Source: Sternotherus odoratus (lineage: Eukaryota > Chordata > Testudines > Kinosternidae). Taken from it: a stretch of 64,000 nt of DNA. The stretch is from assembly GCA_032164245.1 (NCBI GenBank), contig JAVMKO010000007.1, forward strand, positions 4,736,371 to 4,800,370, in the 5' to 3' direction. Shown piece by piece: positions 44,770-55,205 of the stretch. The notes under the pieces were generated by a model, which saw only the letters and a list, made by a program, of their open reading frames with translations, was not told the DNA's origin and did no database searches. Made by a program: the position numbers and the translations under genes. How positions within the stretch are numbered: position 1 is the stretch's first letter; every line of letters starts with the position of its first letter.

Positions 44770-45201
44770 TGGGTGTGGCACAGGCAGCCAGCAAACAAAC
44801 AGTCTTTAGGGCTGGGGCCTGGGCCTCTGAGCACAGCCAGCCAGCAAACAACCAGTCTTTAGGAAAGGCTGGCTTCAGAGCCCCGGTACCTCGATCGCCC
44901 AGTCAGCTTCTGGCTCCTCGGGGTACACGGCAGCAGGTACTCCAGGTCAGTCATCCTCTGCAGCGGGGTCAGGTGCACCACGCAGGTAGGGGTCCCCTCT
45001 GGTCAGCAGCCAGTTGGGCGGAGCCTCCTTCTCCTTCCCTGGTTCTCCCCCTTCTGGGCTGCAGGGCTGGCCTTTTATAGTTCCGGTCCCTCCCCTGTAC
45101 TTCCGGCGAGGGGGGCGGGGCGGTCTTGGCTCCACCCTCCAAGGGGCGTCTCCGGCTCCCTCGCACTTCCAGTCGGAGGGAGACCCCTCGGGCTCACTAC
45201 A
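44770..45201 (-). mobile_element. Probable LTR, minus orientation
   Basis: Read on minus it would begin 'tgtagtgagcccg' (near 45201). It has GC boxes around 45105-45120 and a TATA-like 'ctataaaagg' at about 45070-45079. A 25-bp module ('agccagcaaacaaacagtct' type) is repeated at 44789-44813 and 44839-44863. The layout is that of an LTR promoter. I could not fix the left end or find a target duplication. Confidence 0.45.
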
Positions 45202-46683
45202 GTGCCCTATCCAGTATTTCAATGGCTCTCCACCTTTTCAAAGTCAAACATTTTCACAGCCCTCCCCCGCACCATTTACTACAACAGTGAAAACTGTAAA
45301 CCACAACGACTACATTTGACCTCACAAACTTTGATGGTTTGGGTCACCCAAAGTGATCCTGGCCTATTGATTTTCTTTACCTCAGAATAGCAACAATGTT
45401 TTCGATGCCTGAGGGCCTGTCACCCACCAGTTGTGCCACACTACACTAGACCATTCTTCCTCCCTTCCCCTCAAGGAAAAGAGCTCCCTAAGCTCCCTTT
45501 TCCAGTCACCTGACACCAAGGAACCATCTTGCCAAGGAGCCAAATGCGTGGTAGCTCTTCATATTTTCCCTCCTGTTTTTGCTTTGATGGGAGACTTGCC
45601 CCTCGTGGTGACACTTACACATTAAACCATTGGAGAACACAACCAGGTTATTGGTGTATTTCCACCCAGAATCAGGCTGAAGGTCACTTCCCCTTCCCAG
45701 GGAAAGAAGTTGTTCTTTTCAGGGGATTGCACTAGTACTCTAACAATGGCTGTGTAGACAGCACTTTGAATTTGCGGCTCATGCTGGAGCGTTGGCTGAT
45801 GCCCCCTGCCCTCCCTCGGCTTCAACCACTTGGTGCCCTAGGCAGTCTCCTAGTTGGCCTAGTGGTTGCACCCTCCCTTGTGTGTTTACATGTGCTCCAG
45901 TCATCTCTGCTCACAGTGGAGACATGCCCTGAGAAAGTCAGTATAGCTTGTGGTCAGCATCAGTGTAAGATTAATCACAGCGTTGAAAGTGCCATCCGCT
46001 GGACGTCCTTAATTCATGCAGCTGTTGCATCAAAAGGCCAAAAGAGACCGGTCAGCTGGTGGAAGAGGATAACTAAACACATCTGGGAGAAGAAAAATGT
46101 GTAGCCACAGGAAAAAGAGGGATCCCCTTTCTTCATGGTCTTTCCCCAAAACACAGCCTCTCTCCACAGGACCCTCTCCTGCATTTCACGGACATTGAAG
46201 TTTTGGGGGCCCAGGGAATTAAGGACAGGTTCTGCCCACTTTGTCTCCCTTCTTCCCCCTTCCTTGTCCTCCCTTCCTTACTTTTCACTATAAGTTTCTC
46301 CAGCATTGTTCACCATCACAGCTGGAAGGAGAGGCAGTGGCTTCCCTTTGAAGTCCTGTTACAGCTGGAGTGCTAACAGAGCGAGAGACTGTGTCCTAAT
46401 AGAATCTTATGGTAGGACGGATCTGCCTTCTAAGAATGATGAGCTTTCCTGGTTCAGTGGGGAAAGCCAGACAGGTTGCCATTAAGAAGCTGCCAAAGAC
46501 AGGAGACGGGACATTGGTAACTATGGGTACAAAGACAGAGACCTGGACTCAGCACTAGCAGAAGAAACCACCATTTTAAAGTCTAGGCCTGATGACCTGA
46601 TTTCTGAATGATGATCCACCATCCACAGAGTAGAACAAAGAGAGCTCCACTGAGTTGATAGGTGAGGGAAGAGTAGAAGGGAA
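45202..46683. other. No recognisable gene or repeat
   Basis: Frames up to 112 codons (45766-46104 on +) without domains. Confidence 0.3.
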
Positions 46684-47665
46684 TCAAACCCCCTAGTTAA
46701 AGCTAATTGAGCATTGGGCTGCTAAACCCAGGATTGTGAGCTCAATCCTTGAGGAAGCTGTGACGGTGTACCCCATGAGGCTTTATGGGGGGGTGCCTAT
46801 ATATATATGTATGGCATTACTGGAATATGGTTTTGCTATATATGTCATGTAGCATATCTATGTAAAGGTAATGATCCACTGGATCTGTTCATCCTATTTG
46901 TATGTATGTTTCTGTTTTGTATTCAAAGTTATGAATATTGGCTAGGTGCTTGGTTGGTTGTAAGTAGACTTTGGGAAGGAGCTAAGCAGCTCTCTGAAAG
47001 AGAATGATTCTCAGTTAAGACCAATCAAGCTAACAATGAACTTTGTAGATGCCCGTCCACACCCGAGCTTCCTCAGGAATGGGGCCTGGCTGATAATGAG
47101 TGGAGACTGGTTCAAACCTACAACGGGACCATGTGCTCTGAGACTCCATGTGGACTCTGCATAGGAAGGAGGAGGGGCTCTCCACCCACAAGAGGAAGTT
47201 TATATAAACCTGGGAGAGATCTCTCCATTTTGGTTTTAAGCTGGCTCAAAGAACAGTCCTCCACTCCCCAAGGATACCTGGAAGAAACTGGAACAGAGGA
47301 CTGTGACTGCAGGGGCAAAACAAATTTATTCAGGGTTTGACCCCATTGGGAGTTGAGCATCTGAATGCCAGAGGTAAGAATACTTTCTGCCTGTTTCCAG
47401 GCAAACCCATAGCTGTTGGAGGACGTGGCTCAGATCTGGCAGGGTACTGAGGTCCTAAGCCATTTGGGCAGGAAAGCTAAGGCAGGAGTAGCCTTGGCAC
47501 ATCGGGTGGCAGCTCTTAAGGGGGTTTCTGTGATCCCAACCCATCACTGAGGCCATTTAGAGATATGGGGTAAAAATCTGTTGGATGATTTAATTGGGGA
47601 TTGGTTCTCCTTTGAGCAGGGAGTTGGACTAGATGATCTCCTGAGGTCCCTTCCAACCCTGAGAT
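46684..47665 (+). repeat. tRNA-derived SINE interrupted by a solo LTR
   Basis: The head (46684-46758) contains 'gggctgctaaacccaggatt' and 'ctcaatccttgaggaagc'. The remainder (47549-47665) contains 'gaggccatttagagatatgg', 'gagcagggagttggactaga' and 'cccttccaaccctgagattc'. Together they equal the SINE at 36003-36196. The 790 bp between them is the LTR listed separately. Confidence 0.9.
46759..47548 (+). mobile_element. Solo LTR inserted in a SINE
   Basis: Begins 'tgtgacggtgtacccc' and ends 'acccatcact', where a final CA has probably mutated. The flanks 'gaagc' (46754-46758) and 'gaggc' (47549-47553) are a 5-bp duplication with one change. Inside are an AT-rich 5' part and a TATA-like 'tatataaacc' at about 47200-47209. 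No internal genes. It is younger than the SINE it splits. Family name not assigned. Confidence 0.82.
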
Positions 47666-49042
47666 TCTACGACAAGGAGTGTACAGCTAGCGTTAGGAGC
47701 AGTAGCTGAGCTGTTAGAAAAAGGGGAACTAAAGTCAGGTTCTAAAGTCTCTAGTTAGGCCCTTCTGGAATTCACGGCCCCCGGGAGTCTGACCGTAGAT
47801 GCCCATTTTTGAAAACCTTGGCCAATGAATTCCAGCACAACTCCCTGGGGTGATGTGGTTAAGCTGTGACTAGGTGCGTGAAAGAGAGGGGGATATTGTG
47901 AGTGCTCACTGTGGTCCCACTCAACTAGAGAAATACAAATGTCAGGGTATAATCCCATCAGCTCGCACAGAGAAATACATGCTTAGCTTCTGTAAGCATT
48001 ATTGGAAGTCACAGGTGTAATTCCCTGCACAGTAAGAAGATAACAGTCTGTGCTTCAAGCCATCGCTCAAGGGAAGTACAGTAAATCGCTACTTTTCATA
48101 CCCTATGATTGTGAGTGAAATAGTTGGATGTTTTCCTTCTCAGTTTCAAAACATTTCTATTTCTTGTGCAGGCTCGAGCAAGCTAATAGGCATCCTTTAC
48201 TGAACTGTGCTAAATTGGCACATAGTATTTGGTGTTAACTTATAAAGTAACTCAACAAATACAACTGCTCTACAACCTAATAATACACTTGATACAATTT
48301 GTGTCATTACTTTCTCTTACAGGCTACCTACAAGATGTTATTGATATTGTCCGAAAGCTATATGGGGCACAATACCTTAATGTTAATGGATATCTTATCA
48401 GATGCAGATGCTTAAGCTATCTATTTCGGATGGTACTGCACTCTTGTGTGAGTTAATCAATACTGTGTCTCAGATGAACACAGATCTTACACTTAGAAGC
48501 AATTACCGAGACACTCTTCATTAAAAATGGAAGACTAGCCACTAATGTTGGTACTTAGGAATTGAAGAACCATCTATGCAAAGTCTGAAATGGTTATTTG
48601 TTTATGCTTCCATCCAGCCAAATGCTGCTGCAGAGATGATAAGGAGAGTGCATCAGCCTCTGAAAGGGCTGCTCCTCTCCCACAGGCACGGAAGCTCGGG
48701 TCCTTTCCATCTCCACCTGCCTTGTAGGGCCTTAGGGGTTTGAGACTGGGAGCTGCCGATAGAAAAGGGAAACAGAGACAATATGTCTTGAATTTTCAAA
48801 GCTGTGATTGGGGTTTAAGCCCAAGTGGCAGAGCTAAACTCTAGTGTGACAGTTCTAAACGCCAGGAATCCAGGGTTAAAATAGCAGCTTATTTCCCAAA
48901 GAAAGACGTTCAAAAGTCGTTCATTCGATTAGAACTGTGGCAGTTAGGGATGAGCCTACATCATGGACATCGATGGGAAAGATCCCATTGACTTTAATGA
49001 TGCAGGATCAGGGCCTTAGATTCCAGAGGGAAGTGCTAGACA
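47666..49042. other. No recognisable gene or repeat
   Basis: Short frames only. A piece near 47797 ('cccatttttgaaaaccttgg') may be a fragment of the palindromic repeats. Confidence 0.3.
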
Positions 49043-49047
49043 CAAAC

Positions 49048-49781
49048 TGTCCTAACCATACAGCGAAGGGTAACCTTGAATTTCCTCTTACCTGGAAGGG
49101 GTTAAGAAGCTGAAATAACCTGGTTGGCACCTGACCAAAAGGACCAATGGGAAAGAAGATACTTTCAAATCTGGGGTGGGGGTTTGCTCTTTGGACTGAG
49201 TGGGACTAGACAAAAAAATCCATCTCCTCCACACAATCCTAATCCAGTCTCTCATATTGCAAAAATTGTAAGTAACAGCCAGGCAAGGCATATTAGATTA
49301 TCTTTTGCTTTAGCTTGTGAATTTTCCCTTTGCTCGAGGGAGGTTTATTCCCGTTTTTGACTCTTTTGTTACCCTGTAAAGTTATCATCCATCCTGATTT
49401 TACAGAGGTGATTCGTTTACCTTTTCTTGAAATAAAATAATTCCTTTAAGGACCTGATTGATTTTTCAGTGTCCTAAAGACCCAGGGGCTGGGTCTGTGC
49501 TCACTTTGTAACCAGCTGGTTAGGATATTATTCTCAAGTCTTCCCAGGAAAAGGGGGGTAGGGCTTGGGGAGATATTTTGGGGAGAATAGGAACTCCAAG
49601 GGGTCCTTTCCCTGATCCTTTGTCTAAATCACTTGGTTCTGGCAGCATATCGTTCAAGGACAAGGGATTTGTGCCTTGGGGGAGTTTTTAACCTAAGCTG
49701 GTAAAAATAAGCTTATCAGGTTTTTCATGCAGGTCCCCACATCTGTACCCCAGAGTTCAGAGTGGGGAGGAAACCCTGAAA
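49048..49781 (+). mobile_element. Full LTR, first half of an inverted-LTR element
   Basis: Starts 'tgtcctaaccata' and ends near 'ccctgaaa' at 49781. Immediately downstream is 'tggtggcagagaggtgggat', placed like a primer-binding site (it begins TGG). An 'aataaaataa' polyadenylation-like signal lies at about 49431. No coding frame. Its first ~320 bp are repeated in inverted orientation at 49862-50187. Confidence 0.85.
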
Positions 49782-49800
49782 TGGTGGCAGAGAGGTGGGA

Positions 49801-50187
49801 TCATTTTGATTCAAAAACACAGAGGAACTCCCGCTAGACTTAATTTCAAAGTTACAAAAAACAGTAATAAACCTCCCTCTAGCAAAGGGAAAATTCACAA
49901 GCTAAAACAAAAGATAATCTAACGCACCTTGCCTGGCTGTTACTTACAATTTTTGTAATGTGAGAGACTGGTTCAGGATTATTTTGAGGAAATGGATTTC
50001 TGTCTGGTCCCTCTCAGTCCCAAGAGTGAACACACACACAAAACAAAGAGCACAAACAAAGCCTCCCCACATTTGAAAGTATCCTCTTTCCCCATTGGTT
50101 CTTTTGGTCAGGTGCCAAGCAGGTTATTTGAGCTTCTTAACAGGTAAGGGGGAATTCTAGGCTACCTTTAGTTGTATGGTTATGACA
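49801..50187 (-). mobile_element. Partial inverted LTR, second half of the element
   Basis: Read on minus from 50187 it begins 'tgtcataaccatac' and follows the LTR at 49048 through 'ttgtaagtaacagccaggca' and 'gcttgtgaattttccctttg'. It then continues to the junction near 49800. The 5-bp sequence 'caaac' lies directly outside both outer ends (49043-49047 and 50188-50192). The two LTR parts plus the short leader between them therefore behave as one integrated unit. The part corresponding to the LTR's 3' half is missing here. Confidence 0.85.
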
Positions 50188-50281
50188 CAAACCTAAATTA
50201 GGCAAACAGACTGTTCCTTTTAAAACCTTATATGGAGTCTGGTGTTTCTTTAAATCAAGATCAGACATCTCTTAAAAAGTG

Positions 50282-50385
50282 CTCTAGCTCAACCATAGGA
50301 GCCATTTGCTGAAATTCTCTAGCCTGTGCACGGCAGGAGGTCAGACTAAGTCCCTTCTGCCCTTAGAATTATGCATCTCTACCTG
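50282..50385 (+). mobile_element. CR1-like 3' tail fragment
   Basis: 'gcacggcaggaggtcagact' and 'aagtcccttctgcccttaga' are the plus-strand form of the tail seen in reverse at 14305 and 36578. Confidence 0.6.
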
Positions 50386-50706
50386 GGCTAGATGTGAGCA
50401 CGGCTCCCTGTGGATATCTGCCACTCTACTGATTTATTGCTAATATGTCCGGCTCTAAGTGACATGTATACATTTTTAAAAGCATAATTTGTTCACAATC
50501 TGATTCAAATCCCACTGAGGTCAATGGGAGTTTTTCTATTAACTTCAACAGCCTTTAGAAGAGGCCCTCTGTGCCTCTGTACCCCTATTTTATGAGTAGG
50601 GAAATAGTCCTTCCTTACTTCTACCTTTTGCCTGTCCCGACTACACTTAAACTGTTATAGCAGCACAGCCTGGCCTGATAGGAGACTTACCTACCCGAGA
50701 GGCAGT
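50386..50706. other. No recognisable gene; repeat fragment
   Basis: 50500-50565 ('caaatcccactgaggtcaat', then 'gggagttttt') is a piece of the palindromic reptile repeat. Nothing else found. Confidence 0.35.
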
Positions 50707-50821
50707 AGCTAGGTCTACACAGGGACTAGGTAGGCTTAACTACGCCACTTAGGGGTATGGATTTTTCATACCGCAGACCTAAGTAGTTAAACCGACCTAA
50801 TTTTCTTGAGTAGACCAGACC
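50707..50821. mobile_element. Short palindromic MITE
   Basis: Ends 'gctaggtctacac' (left) and 'gagtagaccagacc' (right, inverted). The interior 'aggcttaactacg...cacttaggggtatgg' faces 'ataccgcagacctaagtagtt', so the whole forms one imperfect hairpin. Target duplication not identified. Confidence 0.7.
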
Positions 50822-51040
50822 AGCGTCTGGCTATGTATCTGTACACACCAACCACAATGAGGGCCCTGACCTCATTTGAGGCCTCTGAGTCTTATAAATC
50901 ATAACAAATCATAACTTTTATCAAATGCAAAGAACTATCTATTCATTTACTCACCCAAAAGACAAAAAAGAAGAAGGATGTTAAAACAGAATGACCTGGG
51001 AAAGTCTGAAATCAAAACACTAGATCTCGTAATTAATTTA
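50822..51040. other. No recognisable gene or repeat
   Basis: No domain-bearing frame. Confidence 0.3.
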
Positions 51041-51203
51041 GCAAAAACAACGAGTCCTTGTGGCACCTTAGAGACTAAAACATTTATTTGGGCATAAGCT
51101 TTCGAAAGCCCATGAAAGCTTATGCCCAAATAAATGTGTTAGTGTCTAAGGTGCCACAAGGATTCCTTGTTGCTTTTGCTAGACTAACACGGCTACCACT
51201 CTA
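51041..51203. mobile_element. Head-to-head PLE tails
   Basis: The left arm (51041-51103, minus) and right arm (51114-51179, plus) are inverted copies over about 63 bp. Both contain 'ggcaccttagagactaa'-type and 'gcataagctttc'-type segments. They meet in a 10-base centre inside the conserved hairpin. To the right the tail runs on into 'agactaacacggctacc'. AT-rich flanks 'aattaatt' on both sides suggest a target duplication. Confidence 0.85.
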
Positions 51204-53435
51204 AATTAATTCAGGTTGCTAAGTGACAACAGTATACTAACATATCACACCATTTACAAAAATGAAACACTAAACACCATGGAAATGGAAAAATTCAATG
51301 TGTTATACATCTTCGGCGACCCACAGGAAGATGTCTCTGAGCTTACCTGAAAATGTCCTTTATTCAAGTAATATTGTTCATAGTTCTGTTACAAGGAGGG
51401 AATATCCCATACTGAAGAGTATGGCAAATTCCCCTGATGTAAAAAACTCAAATCCTTGGATATCGATTTCCATCTCTATTCACGTGATCCATTTGTCTCC
51501 AGGGTGGGCTGGAGCTGTGAACCTTCTTATTTGAAGAAAGGACATTTCCAGGTAAGAAAACACAGATACATTTTCCTATTTTTCAAAGTGCTATGTTCCA
51601 CAGGTCTGTCACAAGAAGATTTTCACAGCAGTGTGCCACCACAGCGGAAGCAGGATCATCCTTTAAATCGGGACATCCAAAAGAACATACTCACATCTTC
51701 CATCTTCCTTTGGGTACTAAGGTACAGCAAAGTTTTCTGTCAAAAAATGGCATTGGCTAAAGAATGCATGACCAAGAGGTAGAATTTTGGGGAATGTCTG
51801 TATTGATGGTTCTGTGGACACAAGAGATGACTATTCTGTCCTGAGACAGTCAATGATCCTAAAGAATGGTGTTGATGCTTAACAGAAGGAAGCATATTTC
51901 TTGCATTTCCTTAGGGAATGAATGCTATGACAGTGGGAGAGACGCCTCTGTGAACTAAAAGTCTCATCTGGGAAACCTCCCAACTTCAGAATTCATCAGA
52001 TTGGCGATAGGGGTTATCTCAGCGTTTGCTTTGCTGAGCAGGCAGTAGAGTGACCCCTCCTGCGGTAGGGGTGTTTTCTGGCTAGTGCCAAAAGGAGCAG
52101 GGAATTTCCAAAGGGCTGGAATAAGGGATGGGAAATGGGAATGTGAAGAAAGGTCTCCTTTAGAAACACATTCAAATGTTCCAGACAGAGTTCTGCTCTC
52201 TTTCTTCCCCGTGGTCTGAGACTAGAAATAGGACAGTGGATGGGTTGTATTGCTGCAATCTGAATGAATGGCTGCATTCAGGCAGTTTCATGGGCTGCTC
52301 AGACTGGGAACGGGGCAAAGACAACGTGCACAGATCCAGAGGGGTATGCCCTCCGGACCATGTTGAACGACTTTGCTTTCATTTGGGGAGCTCGCTGCCT
52401 TAAGCCTGTTTCGGGGGGGAGGGGAGGAATGAAACTGGGCTCAGAGATTGCTCTGGAAATATTTCAGGTGGCTAGTGACATCTTTGTCTTCTAACAGGTT
52501 GGGCTTTTTTGTCACCCCTCCTCCATGGGGATCTCGTCTGGTCTCTCAAAGAAGGTCCTGGCCTGGGGCTTATGGCTGGGCTCCTCAGAAGTGCTACCCT
52601 GCTCTATTGCAGGGATCCACAACTAGATTGGGACTGAACTTCCCCTGAAGGACTCAGCTGGGGATAGGAGTCGGGGTCCCTTGGGCTCGAGGGCTATTAG
52701 AGCAGCAAAGGCAGAGGGAGGAAGCTGGATCTGAAGGCCCCTTACCGCATGCTTTGTTCGGTGGCCTCCATCCACCGCTGTCAGGGAGGGAAACAGGATG
52801 AGGAGAGAGCTGAGCTCCACATGGCTGTTGGTGTGGACTACAGGGACTCAGGCGTGATCTACCACCCAGCTGTACTACCCGGAGGAAATGTGAAGCTGCT
52901 TGCCCCGAGCCGGTCCCTTTTTCTGTCCTACCTGGCTCCTTCCCTGCCCGGGGAACGAGAACCGACCCCGTCCAGACTGGGGTGTAAGGGACACTGCGCT
53001 CTGTCGGTTGCCACTGCAGATGCCTCCGAAAGGGAAATGGAGCTGGGGGGACGAGCTGCCCAGAAGGCCAATGAAGCCTTGGGACCCGGCTGAGTATTAG
53101 AGACATTCCTGAGCCAGAACGTGAGGTAGAAATTTGAAATCAAGTTTAGTGTTTCCCTCAGAGAAGCTCTGCCCCTGCAAGGCCTGGCTCAGCCGCTGGG
53201 GAGGCAGCAAAACCTGCAGGGAGCGTTGTGAGGCAGGGCATTCCCCTGCTGCCCTGACTGACAAGACTGCTCTGTCCCAGGGCTGCAAGCGGACCACATA
53301 TCCCTGGTGATGGGTCGGTGGCCCTTCGTATGGCAAAGGAACAAATTATTAGTCGGATGGTAGCAGGGGGAGGTGCCACACATGATCGGGGCCTCCATGT
53401 GCACAAGCACATAGTGAAAGACAATCCTTGCCTTG
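51204..53435. other. No recognisable gene or repeat
   Basis: Overlapping opposed frames at 52654-53106 (150 codons, minus) and 52749-53093 (114 codons, plus) have no domain and are judged chance frames. Confidence 0.3.
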
Positions 53436-53439
53436 CCGC

Positions 53440-53625
53440 GCTTACAGGCTACATCGACAAAAGCTGAGAGGGGAAACAGAGGCACAGAGAGGTGAAGTGA
53501 CTTGCCCAAGGTCCCGCAGGGGGTCAGTGGCAGAACTGGAACTAGAACCCAGGTTTCCTGCCATCCACTCCCTTGCTTGATCCATTAGAGCACACTGCCT
53601 CTCAGAACACATGACTGCTAGCCAG
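53440..53625 (-). repeat. MIR-type SINE
   Basis: 'ggggaaacagaggcacagag', 'aggtgaagtgacttgcccaa', 'ggtcccgcagggggtcagtg' and 'gaactggaactagaacccag' in order are a well-preserved reverse-strand MIR, reaching the tRNA-like head at 'ccattagagcacactgcct'. Confidence 0.95.
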
Positions 53626-54554
53626 TACAAAGGAATAACTCTGCTGGGGCCTTTTGAAATGTTAATTGCACATGGAGCTAAATGAAGCGCTGTATAAATG
53701 TTTCCAATATACTAGATGTAGATTGTTAAGGGAAAGCAAATGTTGGTAGCTGCCCACCCAGAGCTGCTGAGAGCAGCAAATGGATCAAAGGAGGGAATGT
53801 GGCAGGTTCTTTTGAGGGTTGCCTGCCCCCCCTCAGCTGTCCATAGCAGATGAGCGTTATGGGGAAATGCCAGCATTGGTTTACAGTTTGGCAGCTCCCA
53901 TGCTCAGCAATATCTCAGAGGTAGCTGAGCTGCTCTCAAGTTAAATTTATATTTAAAATCCTAAAGTGGGAGCATTAATCATCTCCTGATTTCACCTTTT
54001 AAATGCAAACTTGACAGCAACCCACAAAGCACTTGTGAGCGCAGCCGCTAGGCACGCGTCTCACGGGAAAAAATCAAGTCCTTGAACGAGTGCCACAGCT
54101 GCAGCGCACCTGGGGATGTAGGCAGAGGAGGGGACACGGAAGAGACGGAGACGCGATGATCAATGTTCCGGCTTGGCAGGCAGGTCCAGTGAAGGGAGAT
54201 GGAGGCTGGGGGGAATTCAGAAGAAAGGAAGTGAGAACAATTTTGCGGATGCCAACAGCTCATCCCAGCCAGTAGCTCTCACTGAAAACAACAGCTGTTG
54301 GGGATTGAATACTTTTGAAAATCTGGCCAATCGTGTGGGTGCTGGAAACTCGTCAGGAATCCGACTAGAGTTTGAAGAACAACCTATGCGAACGGTTACA
54401 GCGCCACATTAAACAGTAATGCTTTTCTTCTGACTGTTACACCATCACTAATGCAGAATGGAAACCAAGTTAACATTCTGGAGTATCCGTCTGCAAGGGG
54501 CAAAAATGATCTCACTTTTCAGTTATGAGACTGATTTACGTGGGAGGCTCAGAT
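53626..54554. other. No recognisable gene or repeat
   Basis: Short frames only. Confidence 0.3.
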
Positions 54555-54559
54555 ACCCA

Positions 54560-55200
54560 TGTCACGGAGCGCCCGGGGGATGGACTGGAACCTCTCCCTA
54601 GGAAGCCAGACAGGATTTCGGGTGAAGGGCCCCTTCTCCATACATAGCCTGTTTCCAAGGCTAGGAGCTTCACGGGTACCAACTTCCACCTTCCTGCATC
54701 TGACCTCGGAGCATTCAGCAACTTCTGCCCCTCCGTGTGCTTGCCCCACCAGCCTGCCTGGGCGGGGTCCTGGGGGAGCCCATGGATTCTGCACCCCAAA
54801 TCCACAGTCAAACGTGACTCTCAGCCAGCCAGTAAAACAGGTTTATTCAATGACTTCTATCTGGTCTAACACAGACCATACAGTGAGCGTGAGCCCTCAG
54901 CTGGATCCATCTTGGGGCCAGAGAGCGAGATAGCTCCTCTGCCCTTCCCTGCCTGGCTCCAGCTAAACCCAGCTGACTACCTCCCCCCAGCCCCTCCTCG
55001 TCTTTTTTCCCGGGCTGGAAGTATCAGATGACCTCTCTCCAACACTTGGGGTCAGATTACAGCATCAGGGATGCATACCTTGAGAGGGGAGGGCGTTGCC
55101 TCCTTGCTTCCAGTGTCAGCCCCTATCCCTTCACATAGACACTTAAGAAATGCAAAGGGGAAACTGAGGCACGCACCGACAGTATTCCTACTTCGTCACA
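54560..55200 (-). mobile_element. Solo LTR, minus orientation
   Basis: On minus it begins 'tgtgacgaagtagg' (55200) and ends 'gctccgtgaca' (54560). A perfect 5-bp duplication 'accca' lies at 54555-54559 and 55201-55205. A reverse-strand 'aataaacctg' (about 54841-54850) is a polyadenylation-like signal in the expected part of the LTR. A 'gtgcctcagtttcccc' segment near the 5' end resembles the MIR core but is part of the LTR. Length 641 bp; no internal genes. Confidence 0.9.
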
Positions 55201-55205
55201 ACCCA

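Noticed and set aside
52654..53106. 150-codon minus frame opposed by a 114-codon plus frame
   Set aside because: Opposed overlapping frames without recognisable motifs; treated as chance.
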